From positions 1 through 64,000 of the forward strand of contig NZ_JACCDE010000023.1 in NCBI RefSeq assembly GCF_013415125.1: a stretch of DNA of 64,000 bases. The letters run 5' to 3'. The stretch comes from Vreelandella glaciei. Its GTDB lineage: Bacteria; Pseudomonadota; Gammaproteobacteria; Pseudomonadales; Halomonadaceae. Shown piece after piece: positions 8,800 through 17,816 of this stretch. Both the position numbers and the translations under genes were made by a program. Each line of letters begins with the position of its first letter. Position 1 is the first letter of the stretch. The notes below the pieces were generated by a model. The model saw only the letters and a list, made by a program, of their open reading frames with translations. It had not been told where the DNA came from and did not search any database.

Positions 8800-9508
8800 T
8801 AACGTTCATAAAGCCTTTGGCGACCTGAAAGTGCTTAAAGGTATTAACCTTTCAGTTGCGCAAGGCGAAGTGGTGGCGATTATTGGTCGCAGCGGCTCGG
8901 GTAAAAGCACCCTGCTGCGCTGCCTGAATCAGCTGGAAAAACACGACAGCGGCCAGATCACCATTGCCGATAAGCAGCTCGATGCAGCGTCAATGTCGCC
9001 CAAAGAACTGAGCGAAAACGTCGGCATGGTATTCCAAAGCTTTAACCTGTTTCCCCATAAAACCGTGGGTGAGAACGTCTGTTTGGCGCCGCTGGTGGTG
9101 CGTGGTGAGGAGAAAGCCGAGGTCGAGAAAGTCGCCCGCGAAGTGCTTGAGAAAGTGGGGCTCTCCGACAAATACGGTGCCTACCCGGCGCAGCTTTCCG
9201 GGGGGCAGCAGCAGCGGGTCGCCATCGCTCGGGCGCTGGCCATGCGCCCCAAAGTGATGCTGTGCGATGAGGTGACGTCAGCGCTTGACCCTGAGCTGGT
9301 CGGGGAAGTGTTGCGCGTACTGGAAGCGCTGGCGGCCGAGGGTATGACGCTAATTCTGGTCACCCATGAAATGAGCTTTGCCCGTGATGTGGCCGACCGT
9401 GTGGTGTTTATGCACCAAGGGCGCATCCATGAAGAGGGCGCCCCCAGCGAGCTATTCAGCAACCCACAAACGCCGGAGCTAAAGCAGTTTATCTCTGCCG
9501 TGCTCTAA
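8780..9508 (+). CDS. ABC transporter ATP-binding protein (polar amino-acid type)
   Basis: 242 residues from the ATG at 8780, inside the end of the permease gene and behind GGAG. Walker A GRSGSGKST, Q-loop VGMVFQSFNLFPH, signature LSGGQQQRVAIARAL, Walker B VMLCDEVTSALDPE and the H-loop LVTHEM are all intact. It matches the GlnQ/HisP subfamily. Last gene of the importer; a 118-base spacer with a TCGTATACAA site separates it from allE. Confidence 0.9.
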   Translation: MTLVYVDNVHKAFGDLKVLKGINLSVAQGEVVAIIGRSGSGKSTLLRCLNQLEKHDSGQITIADKQLDAASMSPKELSENVGMVFQSFNLFPHKTVGENVCLAPLVVRGEEKAEVEKVAREVLEKVGLSDKYGAYPAQLSGGQQQRVAIARALAMRPKVMLCDEVTSALDPELVGEVLRVLEALAAEGMTLILVTHEMSFARDVADRVVFMHQGRIHEEGAPSELFSNPQTPELKQFISAVL

Positions 9509-9536
9509 GGTTTGTCTGAAATAGCTCAGCGTAATA

Positions 9537-9546
9537 TCGTATACAA
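9537..9546. promoter_or_regulatory. Operator-like site TCGTATACAA upstream of allE
   Basis: One mismatch from the TTGTATACAA palindromes at 4141 and 4333. It lies 80 bases before allE, suggesting the ureidoglycine genes belong to the same regulon as puuE and the racemase. Confidence 0.5.
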
Positions 9547-9626
9547 GGATGAATACACAAAGCTGTTGAAAAATTCGGAAAAACAGCAGCCCAATACGCC
9601 ATGCTCACTTTAAAAAGGGAGAAACA

Positions 9627-10472
9627 ATGCCAACAAAACGCCGCTCGACTTCTTACTATGCCCCCACTGGCGGGCATCCGCCACAAACCCAAATAACCGC
9701 TGACCGTGCTGTATTCACTGAAGCCTATGTGCTGATTCCCAAAGGCGTGATGCGCGATATCGTCACCAGCAACCTGCCGTTTTGGGAAGGCACCCGGTTA
9801 TGGGTGCTGGCGCGGCCGCTGTCGGGTTTTGCCGAGACGTTCTCCCAGTACATTATGGAAGTTCAGCCCCACGGCGGTAGCGATAAGCCCGAACCAGACT
9901 CCCAGGCAGAAGGCGTGCTGTTTATTGTTGAAGGTGAGTTAACGCTTACTTTATCGGGCGAGCGCCACGTTATGCAGCCCGGCGGCTATGCGTTTATTCC
10001 CCCTGGCAGTTCGTGGCAGGTGCGCAACGAATCAAACGCGCCGGTGCGTTTCCACTGGGTGCGCAAGGCCTATGAGTTTGTGGAAGGCCTTGAGGTGCCA
10101 AAGGCGTTTGTGACCAACGAGCAGGATATTGCGCCGATCGAAATGCCGGGCACCGAAGGGCGCTGGGCCACCACGCGCTTTGTCGACCCTGCGGACGTCC
10201 GCCACGATATGCACGTCAATATCGTCACCTTTCAGCCCGGCGGCGTAATTCCCTTTGATGAAACCCATGTCATGGAGCATGGTTTATACGTGCTTGAAGG
10301 CAAGGCTGTTTATCATTTGAATCAGAATTGGGTTGAGGTGGAAGCGGGGGACTTCATGTGGCTGCGTGCCTTCTGCCCTCAGGCTTGCTACGCCGCTGGC
10401 CCAGGGCCGTTCCGTTATTTGTTGTATAAAGATGTTAATCGCCACGCTTCTCTCAAACTGTCGTCACGCTAA
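9627..10472 (+). CDS. allE: (S)-ureidoglycine aminohydrolase (bicupin)
   Basis: 281 residues. It converts (S)-ureidoglycine to (S)-ureidoglycolate and ammonia. Two cupin domains are visible: the first around residues 60-140 (GVLFIVEGELTLTLSGERH) and the second around 185-265. In the second, an E-x-H-x3-H pattern (ETHVMEH) and the Gln of FCPQACY match the Mn ligands known for E. coli AllE. The N-terminal TSYYAPTGGHPPQ block is also typical. GGGAG precedes the ATG. allA follows 9 bases later, so the pair is an operon. Confidence 0.9.
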   Translation: MPTKRRSTSYYAPTGGHPPQTQITADRAVFTEAYVLIPKGVMRDIVTSNLPFWEGTRLWVLARPLSGFAETFSQYIMEVQPHGGSDKPEPDSQAEGVLFIVEGELTLTLSGERHVMQPGGYAFIPPGSSWQVRNESNAPVRFHWVRKAYEFVEGLEVPKAFVTNEQDIAPIEMPGTEGRWATTRFVDPADVRHDMHVNIVTFQPGGVIPFDETHVMEHGLYVLEGKAVYHLNQNWVEVEAGDFMWLRAFCPQACYAAGPGPFRYLLYKDVNRHASLKLSSR

Positions 10473-10481
10473 GGAGCTGTA

Positions 10482-10970
10482 ATGTTGACACTGAACACTG
10501 AGCCGCTGACGGCAGAGGCCTTTGCCCCTTTTGGCGATGTGATGGATGCGCGTACCTCCGCCTCGTTTCCGATCAACGCCGGTCGCACTCAGCGCCACCA
10601 TGATCTGGCGAAGGTCGAAACCCTGGGCGAAAACGCTCACACGCTGATCAACATCTTTGTTAGCCAGCCGGTCACTCTGCCGCTGGAACTCACGTTTCTA
10701 GAGCGCCACCCCCAGGGCAGCCAAGCGTTTATGCCGCTGCATCAGGAACGTTTTATCGTTGTAGTGGCGCCGCCCGGTGAACATATCAATCCTGACGAAG
10801 TGCGTGCTTTTGTGACCGATGGCCGCCAAGGCGTGAATTACCGCGCAGGCACTTGGCACGCCATTCAGTCAGTGCTAGAACGTGAGGGCGAGTTCTTGGT
10901 GGTGGATCGGGGCGGCGATGGCAATAACTGCGATGAGTTTCCCCTGACAATTACCGTTATGTTGGAATAA
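10482..10970 (+). CDS. allA: Ureidoglycolate lyase
   Basis: 162 residues, the standard AllA length. It splits ureidoglycolate into glyoxylate and urea. Family blocks: EAFAPFGDVMD near residue 12, FLERHPQGSQAFMPL near 65, and GVNYRAGTWHAIQSVL near 118 with the conserved His. AAGGAG lies before the ATG, and the gene is coupled to allE. Allantoate amidohydrolase, which should link puuE to allE, is not in the window. Confidence 0.92.
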   Translation: MLTLNTEPLTAEAFAPFGDVMDARTSASFPINAGRTQRHHDLAKVETLGENAHTLINIFVSQPVTLPLELTFLERHPQGSQAFMPLHQERFIVVVAPPGEHINPDEVRAFVTDGRQGVNYRAGTWHAIQSVLEREGEFLVVDRGGDGNNCDEFPLTITVMLE

Positions 10971-11075
10971 TACGTACATTCCGTGTTGCAGGGCTGTCAT
11001 ATAGAACGCGTTAAACTGATAAGCTAGTGTTATTAAACAAAGTCACTACACGCTCATTAGCATGGTTGGAATATT

Positions 11076-12551
11076 ATGAACGCACTGCACTTCTCTTCGA
11101 TTCGTCGTACCAAAATTGTCGCCACCCTTGGGCCTGCCAGCGACCGGGAAGGCGTATTGGAAGCCATGCTCAAAGCGGGTGTCGATGTGGTGCGTCTTAA
11201 TTTCTCTCACGGCACCGCCGATGATCATCGGCGCCGGTTAACCGAGGTACGCGAGATTGCCGCCAAACTGGGCCGTAGCGTAGCGGCCTTGGGCGACCTC
11301 CAAGGCCCCAAGATCCGCATTGCACGGTTTAGAGATGGCTCAGTGGTGCTTAAAGAAGGCCAGCCGTTCATTCTTGATATGGAACTCGATGGCGATGCCG
11401 GTGATATCCACCAAGTGGGTTGTGACTACAAAACCTTGTCACAAGATGTGGCCGCCGGAGATCGTCTGCTGTTAGATGACGGACGTTTGGTGCTGGATGT
11501 GGCCCGTGTTGAAGGGCAACAGGTTCATACCACCGTGGTTGTGGGCGGCAAGCTCTCCAACCATAAAGGCATCAACAAACAGGGCGGCGGCCTCTCCGCC
11601 CCGGCGTTGACCGAGAAAGACAAAGAAGACCTTAAAACTGCTGTTGAGATTGGCGTCGACTATCTAGCCATTTCCTTTCCCCGTCATGCCGAAGACATGC
11701 TGGAAGCACGTCGTTTACTGGGCGAAGCGGGTAAGGAAATTGGTCTAGTCGCCAAGGTCGAGCGCGCTGAAGCAGTCGCTGATGACGCCACCTTGGACGG
11801 TATTATCGAAGCTTCCGAAGCGGTCATGGTGGCACGCGGTGATTTAGGCGTTGAAATTGGCGATGCCAAGTTGGTGGGCGTTCAGAAACGCATGATCAAG
11901 CGGGCGCGTTCACTCAACCGTGCCGTCATTACTGCCACGCAGATGATGGAAAGCATGATTTCAGCGCCGCTACCTACGCGTGCCGAAGTCTTTGACGTCG
12001 CTAACGCGGTATTGGATGGCAGCGATGCGGTCATGCTCTCGGCAGAAACCGCCGCGGGTGATTATCCGCTGGAAACCGTCGAAGCGATGTCGCGTGTTTG
12101 CCTGGGCGCTGAGAGGGAGAAATCCGCCCAGGAATCCGGCCACCGCATTCATGAAGGTTTTACTCGTCCGGATGAAACCATCGCGCTTTCCGCTATGTAT
12201 GCTGCTAACCACATGGCCGGCATCACCGCGATTGCCTGCATGACTTCGTCGGGCTATACGCCGCTAATCGCGTCGCGTATTCGCTCTGGCTTGCCGATTG
12301 TGGGCTTGGCGCATAACCCTATTGCTCAGCGCCGCATGGCACTCTACCGTGGGGTCGTTTCGCTGCCGTTCGATACCTCTGATATGACACCCACCGAGCT
12401 AAACGACCGTGCGCTGGAACTGCTGGTGAAGACCGGTATCTCCAAAGCAGGGGATCACGTGATCCTTACCCGCGGCGACCATATGAACGCTCATGGCGGT
12501 ACCAATACCATGAAGGTGATGGAGATTACTGATGAGCATGCTAAAAGCTAA
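11076..12551 (+). CDS. pyk: Pyruvate kinase
   Basis: 491 residues. It makes pyruvate and ATP from phosphoenolpyruvate and [16 protein letters not shown] at the start, RLNFSHG near residue 45, [10 protein letters not shown] near 75, the active-site region [11 protein letters not shown] and MIKRARS, and TQMMESMI are all present, so the enzyme looks functional. The C-terminal domain (from about 355) is complete. Start ATG at 11076 has a weak ribosome site (TTGGAAT). The 3' end overlaps modA by 20 bases, an unusual link between glycolysis and molybdate uptake. Confidence 0.95.
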   Translation: MNALHFSSIRRTKIVATLGPASDREGVLEAMLKAGVDVVRLNFSHGTADDHRRRLTEVREIAAKLGRSVAALGDLQGPKIRIARFRDGSVVLKEGQPFILDMELDGDAGDIHQVGCDYKTLSQDVAAGDRLLLDDGRLVLDVARVEGQQVHTTVVVGGKLSNHKGINKQGGGLSAPALTEKDKEDLKTAVEIGVDYLAISFPRHAEDMLEARRLLGEAGKEIGLVAKVERAEAVADDATLDGIIEASEAVMVARGDLGVEIGDAKLVGVQKRMIKRARSLNRAVITATQMMESMISAPLPTRAEVFDVANAVLDGSDAVMLSAETAAGDYPLETVEAMSRVCLGAEREKSAQESGHRIHEGFTRPDETIALSAMYAANHMAGITAIACMTSSGYTPLIASRIRSGLPIVGLAHNPIAQRRMALYRGVVSLPFDTSDMTPTELNDRALELLVKTGISKAGDHVILTRGDHMNAHGGTNTMKVMEITDEHAKS

Positions 12552-13323
12552 ATTAGCGCATGGGTTTCTCCTTGCCTGTTTGCTATCAACAAGCGCCCCC
12601 GCCATAGCGGCGGCGCCAATTGTAGCCGCCGCTTCTGATCTGCAGTTTGCGCTAACCGAGGCCGCCGAGCAGTTTCAGCAGGAAACCGGTCACGACCTGC
12701 GCTTGAACTTTGGCTCCTCCGGCAACTTCCGCCGCCAAATTGCCCAGGGCGCGCCCTTTGAACTCTATCTCTCCGCTGATGAGCGCTACGTTCAGGCGCT
12801 TTATGGAGAGGGGCACACCCAAGACGAGGGCGTCATCTACGCTATTGGCCGATTAGTGTGGATGCAGCAAGCGGGGCGCGATGATTTACCCAGTGACGAT
12901 GAGCCGCTTGCTGGGGTAAAGGCTGCCCTAGAAGCACAAAAGAGCGGTACCACTGAACGAATCGCCCTGGCGAATCCTGAGCACGCGCCCTACGGCGTGG
13001 CGGCGCAGCAGACGCTTGAGCACGACGGGCTTTGGGTGCAAACCGAGCCGCTGCGCGTGCTGGGCGAAAATGTCTCTCAGGCAGCGCAGTTTGCGCTTTC
13101 CGACGATGCGCGTGGTGGGTTAGTGGCTTACTCGCTGGCCCTGGCGCCTTCTTTACGCGAGCGAAGTGAGTACGTACTTATCCCTGAGAGTTGGCATGAG
13201 CCTTTGCGCCAACGCATGGTCTTGACCAACCAGGCGGGAGACGTCGCCACTGCCTTCTATCAATGGCTGCAGCAAGACGAGGGGCAATCCATTTTGCGTA
13301 CCTATGGGTTTAGCGTCGAATGA
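12532..13323 (+). CDS. modA: Molybdate ABC transporter, periplasmic binding protein
   Basis: 263 residues with a signal peptide ending near AIAAAP (residue 28). The mature N-terminus [19 protein letters not shown], then [28 protein letters not shown], matches ModA and its oxyanion-binding serines. GGAG lies 7 bases before the ATG at 12532, which is inside the last codons of pyk. Followed by modB and modC. Tungstate binding is also possible. Confidence 0.9.
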   Translation: MSMLKAKLAHGFLLACLLSTSAPAIAAAPIVAAASDLQFALTEAAEQFQQETGHDLRLNFGSSGNFRRQIAQGAPFELYLSADERYVQALYGEGHTQDEGVIYAIGRLVWMQQAGRDDLPSDDEPLAGVKAALEAQKSGTTERIALANPEHAPYGVAAQQTLEHDGLWVQTEPLRVLGENVSQAAQFALSDDARGGLVAYSLALAPSLRERSEYVLIPESWHEPLRQRMVLTNQAGDVATAFYQWLQQDEGQSILRTYGFSVE

Positions 13324-13336
13324 TAGGTCGGCCATA

Positions 13337-14005
13337 ATGGATTGGTCGGCGCTGTCGGTTTCGTTACGTCTCGCGGCGTCCACCTGTCTTATCCTCATAC
13401 CCATCGCTATTTGGCTAGGCCGCGCCCTGGCCTACGCACGTTTCCGGGGCAAAGGACTATGCGAAGCGCTGATCGCACTACCGCTGGTATTGCCGCCTAC
13501 CGTACTGGGCTTTTATCTGCTGTTGAGCTTTGGCCGCGACGCGCCAGTGGGCTCGCTTTGGGCAAACTTAACCGGCAGCGGGCTGAATTTCACGTTCACG
13601 GGTATATTGCTGGCCTCTCTGATCGCCAATCTTCCGTTTGCCGTGCAGCCCATTCAGCGCGCCTTTGAGCACGTGCCCCACAACCTGCGGGAAGCGGCCT
13701 GGTGCAGCGGGTTGAGCCCCTGGCAAACGCTGCTGCGCATCGAACTGCCCTTGGTGTGGCCAGGGATCATGTCGGCGGCAGCGCTCACGTTTGCCCATAC
13801 GCTGGGCGAATTTGGTGTGATCTTGATGGTGGGTGGCGCTATCGATGGCGAAACACGCACCCTTGCCATTGCTATCTATGATCGCGTCCAAGCCTTCGAT
13901 GAACAGGGCGCGGCGCAGATGTCGGTGCTGCTGCTGCTGGTGTCGTTTATTACCTTGGGGCTCGTCTATGGGCTGGCCGGGCGCAGGCGGTGGGCACGTG
14001 GCTGA
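13337..14005 (+). CDS. modB: Molybdate ABC transporter permease
   Basis: 222 residues from ATG at 13337 (an upstream in-frame start at 13304 falls inside modA). About five membrane helices. Family blocks: ALIALPLVLPPTVLGFYLL near residue 45 and the EAA loop REAAWCSGLSPWQTLLRIELPL near 120, then HTLGEFGVILMVGG. The last codons overlap the GTG start of modC. Confidence 0.9.
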   Translation: MDWSALSVSLRLAASTCLILIPIAIWLGRALAYARFRGKGLCEALIALPLVLPPTVLGFYLLLSFGRDAPVGSLWANLTGSGLNFTFTGILLASLIANLPFAVQPIQRAFEHVPHNLREAAWCSGLSPWQTLLRIELPLVWPGIMSAAALTFAHTLGEFGVILMVGGAIDGETRTLAIAIYDRVQAFDEQGAAQMSVLLLLVSFITLGLVYGLAGRRRWARG

Positions 14006-15158
14006 TTCGCGCATTACAGGGGCCGTCGCAGAGCTAGGTGCAGGGCTATGCGTAGCGGTGAAGCAAGCGGGGCCAATTCCACTGGCCGCCGAGTTTGTTT
14101 GCCAACCCGGTGAACTGCTGGCGCTGGTAGGGCCATCGGGTAGCGGAAAAACCACGCTGCTGCGGACTATTGCCGGGCTCTATCGCCCTCAAAATGGGCA
14201 TGTGGAATGCGCTGGTGACGTTTGGTTTGATGCTAAGCGTAAGCATTCACTTCCGCCCCAGCGTCGGCAAGTCGGTATGGTGTTTCAGGACTATGCGCTG
14301 TTTCCCCATTTAACCGCGTTAGAAAATATTCAACTACCGCTGGGCCATCTACCCCAATCCCAGCGGCTAGCACAGGCGGAGCAGTGGCTCGCCAAGGTGC
14401 GTCTAGACGGGCTGGGCAAGCGTTATCCTAATGCGCTTTCGGGGGGGCAACGCCAACGGGTGGCGCTGGCCCGTGCCTTGGCCCGTGACCCGAAGGTGCT
14501 GTTACTCGATGAGCCGTTTTCAGCGGTGGATCAAGTGACCCGTCGGCGTTTGCAGCGCGAACTGGCACTGCTTCGCCAGCAAATCGAGATTCCCATCGTG
14601 TTGGTGACGCATGACCTGGAGGAAGCCACTGCACTGGCCGATCAAATCTGCGTGTTGCATAACGGCGTAAGTCTTCAGCAGGATTCGCCCGAGGCACTGT
14701 TCAGTCGCCCAGCTTCGCCGTTAGTGGCACGCTTGCTGGACCGCCATAATCTGTTTGAAGGCACCGTCGTAGAGGTAGCAGGGCAGCGCCGCCTGCAGTG
14801 GGGGGAAACTTACCTGGAAGTCGCCGAAGGACTTGCCAATCTGCCACTGGGAGAAACGGTGGCCTGGTATCTGCCACCGTCGGATATTGTGCTTCACCGC
14901 CGCGACCGACCTTCGCAAGGCGAGCGGGAAAACCCGCTGGCTGCCACGGTCAGTGAGGTAGTGGTGTTGGGCGGCATTACATCAGTTTCACTGCGCGTCA
15001 ATCATGGTGATATGTTACGTTTCGATATCGCCACCCATGCCGCACGACGTAACCAGTTAACCCGCGGTGCAGTGGTGAACGTTTCGTTGCTGGCGGCAGG
15101 CATTCACCTGATGCCAGGCCACCGAGTTCGCGCAGATGCGCATGATAAAAGGAAGTAA
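13998..15158 (+). CDS. modC: Molybdate ABC transporter ATP-binding protein
   Basis: 386 residues from a GTG at 13998 that overlaps the modB stop. The longer open frame upstream merely reads through modB. Walker A GPSGSGKTT, signature LSGGQRQRVALARAL, Walker B VLLLDEPFSAVD and the switch His in LVTHDLEE are intact. The C-terminal 130 residues hold a TOBE/Mop-like molybdate-binding module (NPLAATVSEVVVLGG onwards), normal for ModC. Coupled to modB and followed after 2 bases by the DUF192 gene. Confidence 0.9.
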   Translation: MADSRITGAVAELGAGLCVAVKQAGPIPLAAEFVCQPGELLALVGPSGSGKTTLLRTIAGLYRPQNGHVECAGDVWFDAKRKHSLPPQRRQVGMVFQDYALFPHLTALENIQLPLGHLPQSQRLAQAEQWLAKVRLDGLGKRYPNALSGGQRQRVALARALARDPKVLLLDEPFSAVDQVTRRRLQRELALLRQQIEIPIVLVTHDLEEATALADQICVLHNGVSLQQDSPEALFSRPASPLVARLLDRHNLFEGTVVEVAGQRRLQWGETYLEVAEGLANLPLGETVAWYLPPSDIVLHRRDRPSQGERENPLAATVSEVVVLGGITSVSLRVNHGDMLRFDIATHAARRNQLTRGAVVNVSLLAAGIHLMPGHRVRADAHDKRK

Positions 15159-15160
15159 GC

Positions 15161-15694
15161 ATGGATCTCACGCGTCGCACGCTGCTTAAAGCATCGCTAC
15201 TGTTACCGCTGGCAGCGCTGCTGCCGATGTCGCTACTCAGCTCGTTTGCCTGGGGGCAGGCGACGGCGAAAGAAATGCAGACGTTGGCGCTGGCTATTCA
15301 CAGCGAAGGAGGCCCACATCGGCTAGAGGTCGATGTGGCAGAAACGGCTTCACAGCGCCAGCGTGGCTTGATGGAGCGCGAGAGCCTGCCCGAAGCGCAG
15401 GGGATGCTGTTTCGCTTCGAGGACGAGCAGTCGGCTAGCAATGCTTTTTGGATGTATCGCACGCTGATTCCCCTCGATATTGCCTTTATCGATAGCGATG
15501 GCCGTATCGTGGCGATCAATACCATGCCGCCCTGTGAATCCTCGTCACCAAGTAACTGCCCCTCTTACCCAGCGGGTGCGGCGTATCATTCGGCGCTAGA
15601 GGTCAACGGTGGCTATTTTGCCGAGCGTGGTATCAAAGTGGGCGACTGCATTTCCATTCCAGACGAAGCCGGCTTCTGCCAGCCTGGGAATTAA
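15161..15694 (+). CDS. DUF192 protein with Tat-type signal peptide
   Basis: 177 residues. The N-terminus LTRRTLLKASLLLPLAALLP has a twin-arginine motif (T-R-R-x-L-L-K) and a hydrophobic core, pointing to export by the Tat route. The rest is a DUF192 domain: RQRGLMERESLPEAQGMLF near residue 65, then FWMYRTLIPLDIAFID and INTMPPC. The biochemical role of DUF192 is not established. It begins 2 bases after modC, so it is translated with the mod genes, but a molybdate-related job is only a guess. Confidence 0.8.
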   Translation: MDLTRRTLLKASLLLPLAALLPMSLLSSFAWGQATAKEMQTLALAIHSEGGPHRLEVDVAETASQRQRGLMERESLPEAQGMLFRFEDEQSASNAFWMYRTLIPLDIAFIDSDGRIVAINTMPPCESSSPSNCPSYPAGAAYHSALEVNGGYFAERGIKVGDCISIPDEAGFCQPGN

Positions 15695-15703
15695 GCAGGC
15701 GTA

Positions 15704-15755
15704 GGCGGAATCTGATCACTACTAGGTTTATGTCTGCGACCATCAAGCCGCCGCC
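15704..15755 (-). pseudogene. Relic of the 3' end of an EamA transporter gene
   Basis: On the minus strand this stretch reads GGGLMVADINLVVIRFR, which aligns without gaps to GGGLVIAGIALIVIRFR, the C-terminus of the intact EamA gene at 16647-17522 (12 of 17 identical). An in-frame TAA stands shortly before it and no domain remains, so it is a fragment. It lies on the far side of the parA gene from the intact copy, which suggests that parA arrived between two related sequences or that a second transporter was deleted. Confidence 0.5.
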
Positions 15756-15775
15756 CCGGTCTTGAGCCGGTTAGA

Positions 15776-15801
15776 TGCAGACGGTCATTGCAGACGGTCA
15801 T
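15776..15801 (+). repeat. 13-bp tandem direct repeat next to parA
   Basis: TGCAGACGGTCAT occurs twice head to tail (15776-15788 and 15789-15801), followed by partial copies TGTCAT and TGCAGACG. It ends at the parA stop codon and borders the EamA relic, so it may mark the edge of an insertion. Confidence 0.6.
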
Positions 15802-15803
15802 TG

Positions 15804-16538
15804 TCATTGCAGACGCTGCGCGATCTCTCGCCATAGAGCGGCGTAGGCGCGACCGCCCGGACTGCTGCGGGCGAAATGCCCAACCGGCGCGCGTTCGACA
15901 CCCATGCGCTCGACCGCACTGGCGTTGGGCACGGTCGTTGACAGGCGCCTCGGCCAGCGTTCGCTGAGACTCTCCATCACCTCGCGGTGTAGGGTCTTGC
16001 GGCGGTCGGCAAGGGTTACGAACGGCCAGATTGGGCAGGCCTGTTCGACCGCGTCGAGATGACCGTCTAATTGCTCAAGGGTGCGCAACGACAGGGTAGT
16101 CGGTACCACCGGCACCAGCAGGGCATCGACGCTGGAGAAGATCTGCCCGGCGAACGCGGACAGGCTTGGCGGGCAGTCGAGGATCACTATGTCGTAACTG
16201 GCCATCACCGGCTTGAGGATCTTGCGCAGCCGACTGGGCTTGCGGGTTTCCATTGACGTTTCCAGGTCGCGCGATCCCAGCGCCGCAGGCAGCAGGTCGA
16301 GCCCCTCGATGTCGGTCTCGCGGATCGCTCGATCGAGGTCCGCCTTGCCTTTGACCAGTTTGTCGACGCCACCGCGCACTTTGGGTTTGCTACGCAGGTA
16401 GAAGGTGGTAGCGGCCTGCGGATCGAGATCCCAGAGCAATACCCGCCTGCCGTCGCGTGCCGCTTCGGCGGCGAGATTGACGGCGGAGGCGGTCTTGCCC
16501 ACGCCACCCTTGATACTGTAAAGCGCCAGCATCTGCAT
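15804..16538 (-). CDS. Orphan ParA/MinD-like ATPase
   Basis: 244 residues. A deviant Walker A (YSIKGGVGKTASAVNLA), the WDLDPQAATTFYL block and DIVILDCPPSLS identify a ParA-type partition ATPase. No ParB gene or parS-like site accompanies it, so a role in chromosome or plasmid partition is not supported; small orphan ParAs also position other cell components. GGGAG lies 6 bases before the ATG. Five sampled 60-base lines of the gene average about 70% GC, against about 53% in a sampled line of the next gene, which points to acquisition from a higher-GC source. Confidence 0.82.
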   Translation of the reverse strand: MQMLALYSIKGGVGKTASAVNLAAEAARDGRRVLLWDLDPQAATTFYLRSKPKVRGGVDKLVKGKADLDRAIRETDIEGLDLLPAALGSRDLETSMETRKPSRLRKILKPVMASYDIVILDCPPSLSAFAGQIFSSVDALLVPVVPTTLSLRTLEQLDGHLDAVEQACPIWPFVTLADRRKTLHREVMESLSERWPRRLSTTVPNASAVERMGVERAPVGHFARSSPGGRAYAALWREIAQRLQ

Positions 16539-16646
16539 AGGGAACTCCCGGCTTGGTGACTGTTCAGTCTAACCGATTGGCCTGAGTGGATATGTGACGT
16601 TTCGATGACGGCACTGCTACTAATGTCGTTACGCTGGTTCCCCACG

Positions 16647-17522
16647 CTATTGCTTTAATCGATAACGACGGCGAAATCTGATCACAATCAGGGCAATACC
16701 CGCGATCACTAAGCCACCGCCTACCAGTTTATGCACGCCTAGGCTGTCGCCCATTAACAGTGCGCCTAGGCCGACTGCTAGTACCGGTACAAGTAGCGTC
16801 ATGGGGACCACGCGATTAACCGGGTGACGGCGCAAAAGCGCGTACCAAATCCCGTAAGCGACGATCGACGACATTACGGCGGTGTAAATCATCGCCCCCC
16901 AGCCTAACCAAGTTGCTTGCTGCATCGCCTGCCACTGACCACTCTCAAATAGCCATGACCCCAGCGCTACCTGAGGCACTGCGAACAGTGCCACCCAGCC
17001 TGCCAACGCCATTGGTGCAATAGGCGGGCCACGCTTGATCAACAGCTGCGACACCGCCCAGCCTAGCGCACTCATCAGTAAAATACTTAGCGGCAGAGGC
17101 GAGGGCAGCGTTGGCCCACCGGCCAATACGATTACCCCGGCAAACGAGAGCAGCAACCCGACAATACGTTTGGGGCCCAGCTTCTCTTTTAGAAAGATCA
17201 CCGCTAACAATGTGGCAAAGGGCGTTCCCATCTGCACTAAAAGCGCGCCGGTACCCGCTTCTGCATGCTCTAAACCAATAAACAGCAGAGCGAAGTGAAG
17301 GCTGCCGAAGGTGATGGATAACAGCAGCAAAAAAGGAAGTTGCGCCCGCGCCACCGGGTAGAAGGGCACCAGCAGAATTGCGACCAGCATAAAACGTAGG
17401 GTCGTCATTAATAGCGGCGGTAGCTCTGCTACACCGACCTTGATAACAATGATATTCAGCGCCCAAATGGCGATAACAAAGAGGCCGAGCAGCAGATCGC
17501 GTAGTGGCACGTTGAGGTCCAT
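16647..17522 (-). CDS. EamA/DMT-family metabolite exporter
   Basis: 291 residues with ten hydrophobic segments in two EamA repeats (about 10-135 and 148-285), plus a basic tail RFRRRYRLKQ. IWALNIIVIKVGV at the start and HAEAGTGALLVQMGTPFATLLAVIFLKEKL in the first repeat are typical of the family that includes YdcZ/EamA-type amino-acid exporters. Substrate unknown. Its C-terminal codons have a decayed second copy at 15704-15755. Confidence 0.82.
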   Translation of the reverse strand: MDLNVPLRDLLLGLFVIAIWALNIIVIKVGVAELPPLLMTTLRFMLVAILLVPFYPVARAQLPFLLLLSITFGSLHFALLFIGLEHAEAGTGALLVQMGTPFATLLAVIFLKEKLGPKRIVGLLLSFAGVIVLAGGPTLPSPLPLSILLMSALGWAVSQLLIKRGPPIAPMALAGWVALFAVPQVALGSWLFESGQWQAMQQATWLGWGAMIYTAVMSSIVAYGIWYALLRRHPVNRVVPMTLLVPVLAVGLGALLMGDSLGVHKLVGGGLVIAGIALIVIRFRRRYRLKQ

Positions 17523-17816
17523 GGTTAAATGAAAAAGACGGCTATTGTATCAGCTTGGGTGAAGGCAAAAATAACAGTGCTCTGAGTCGCTGCAGGAGGG
17601 GCTATTCGATGATGGTCTCTCTTCAACGGCATGACCTAGAAATTTATGACCAAGACTCAAAGGGATCCAGAAGAGAGTTAGTCATGCCGACCTTAGGCGT
17701 CTTTCTTTCGTGCGCTAAGTGCATACAATAAGTGGGGCTTTATCGAAAAGCTTCATGACTGCTATCTGCGCAGATCACAAAGCGCACACCATAAAAATAG
17801 ATAAAAAGGATCTACC

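Noticed and set aside
13568..14155. Long minus-strand frame across modB/modC
   Set aside because: Shadow of two overlapping, motif-complete genes; no domain seen.
15776..15815. Possible CRISPR-like array
   Set aside because: Units are 13 bp and directly adjacent with no spacers of even length; no cas genes in the window.
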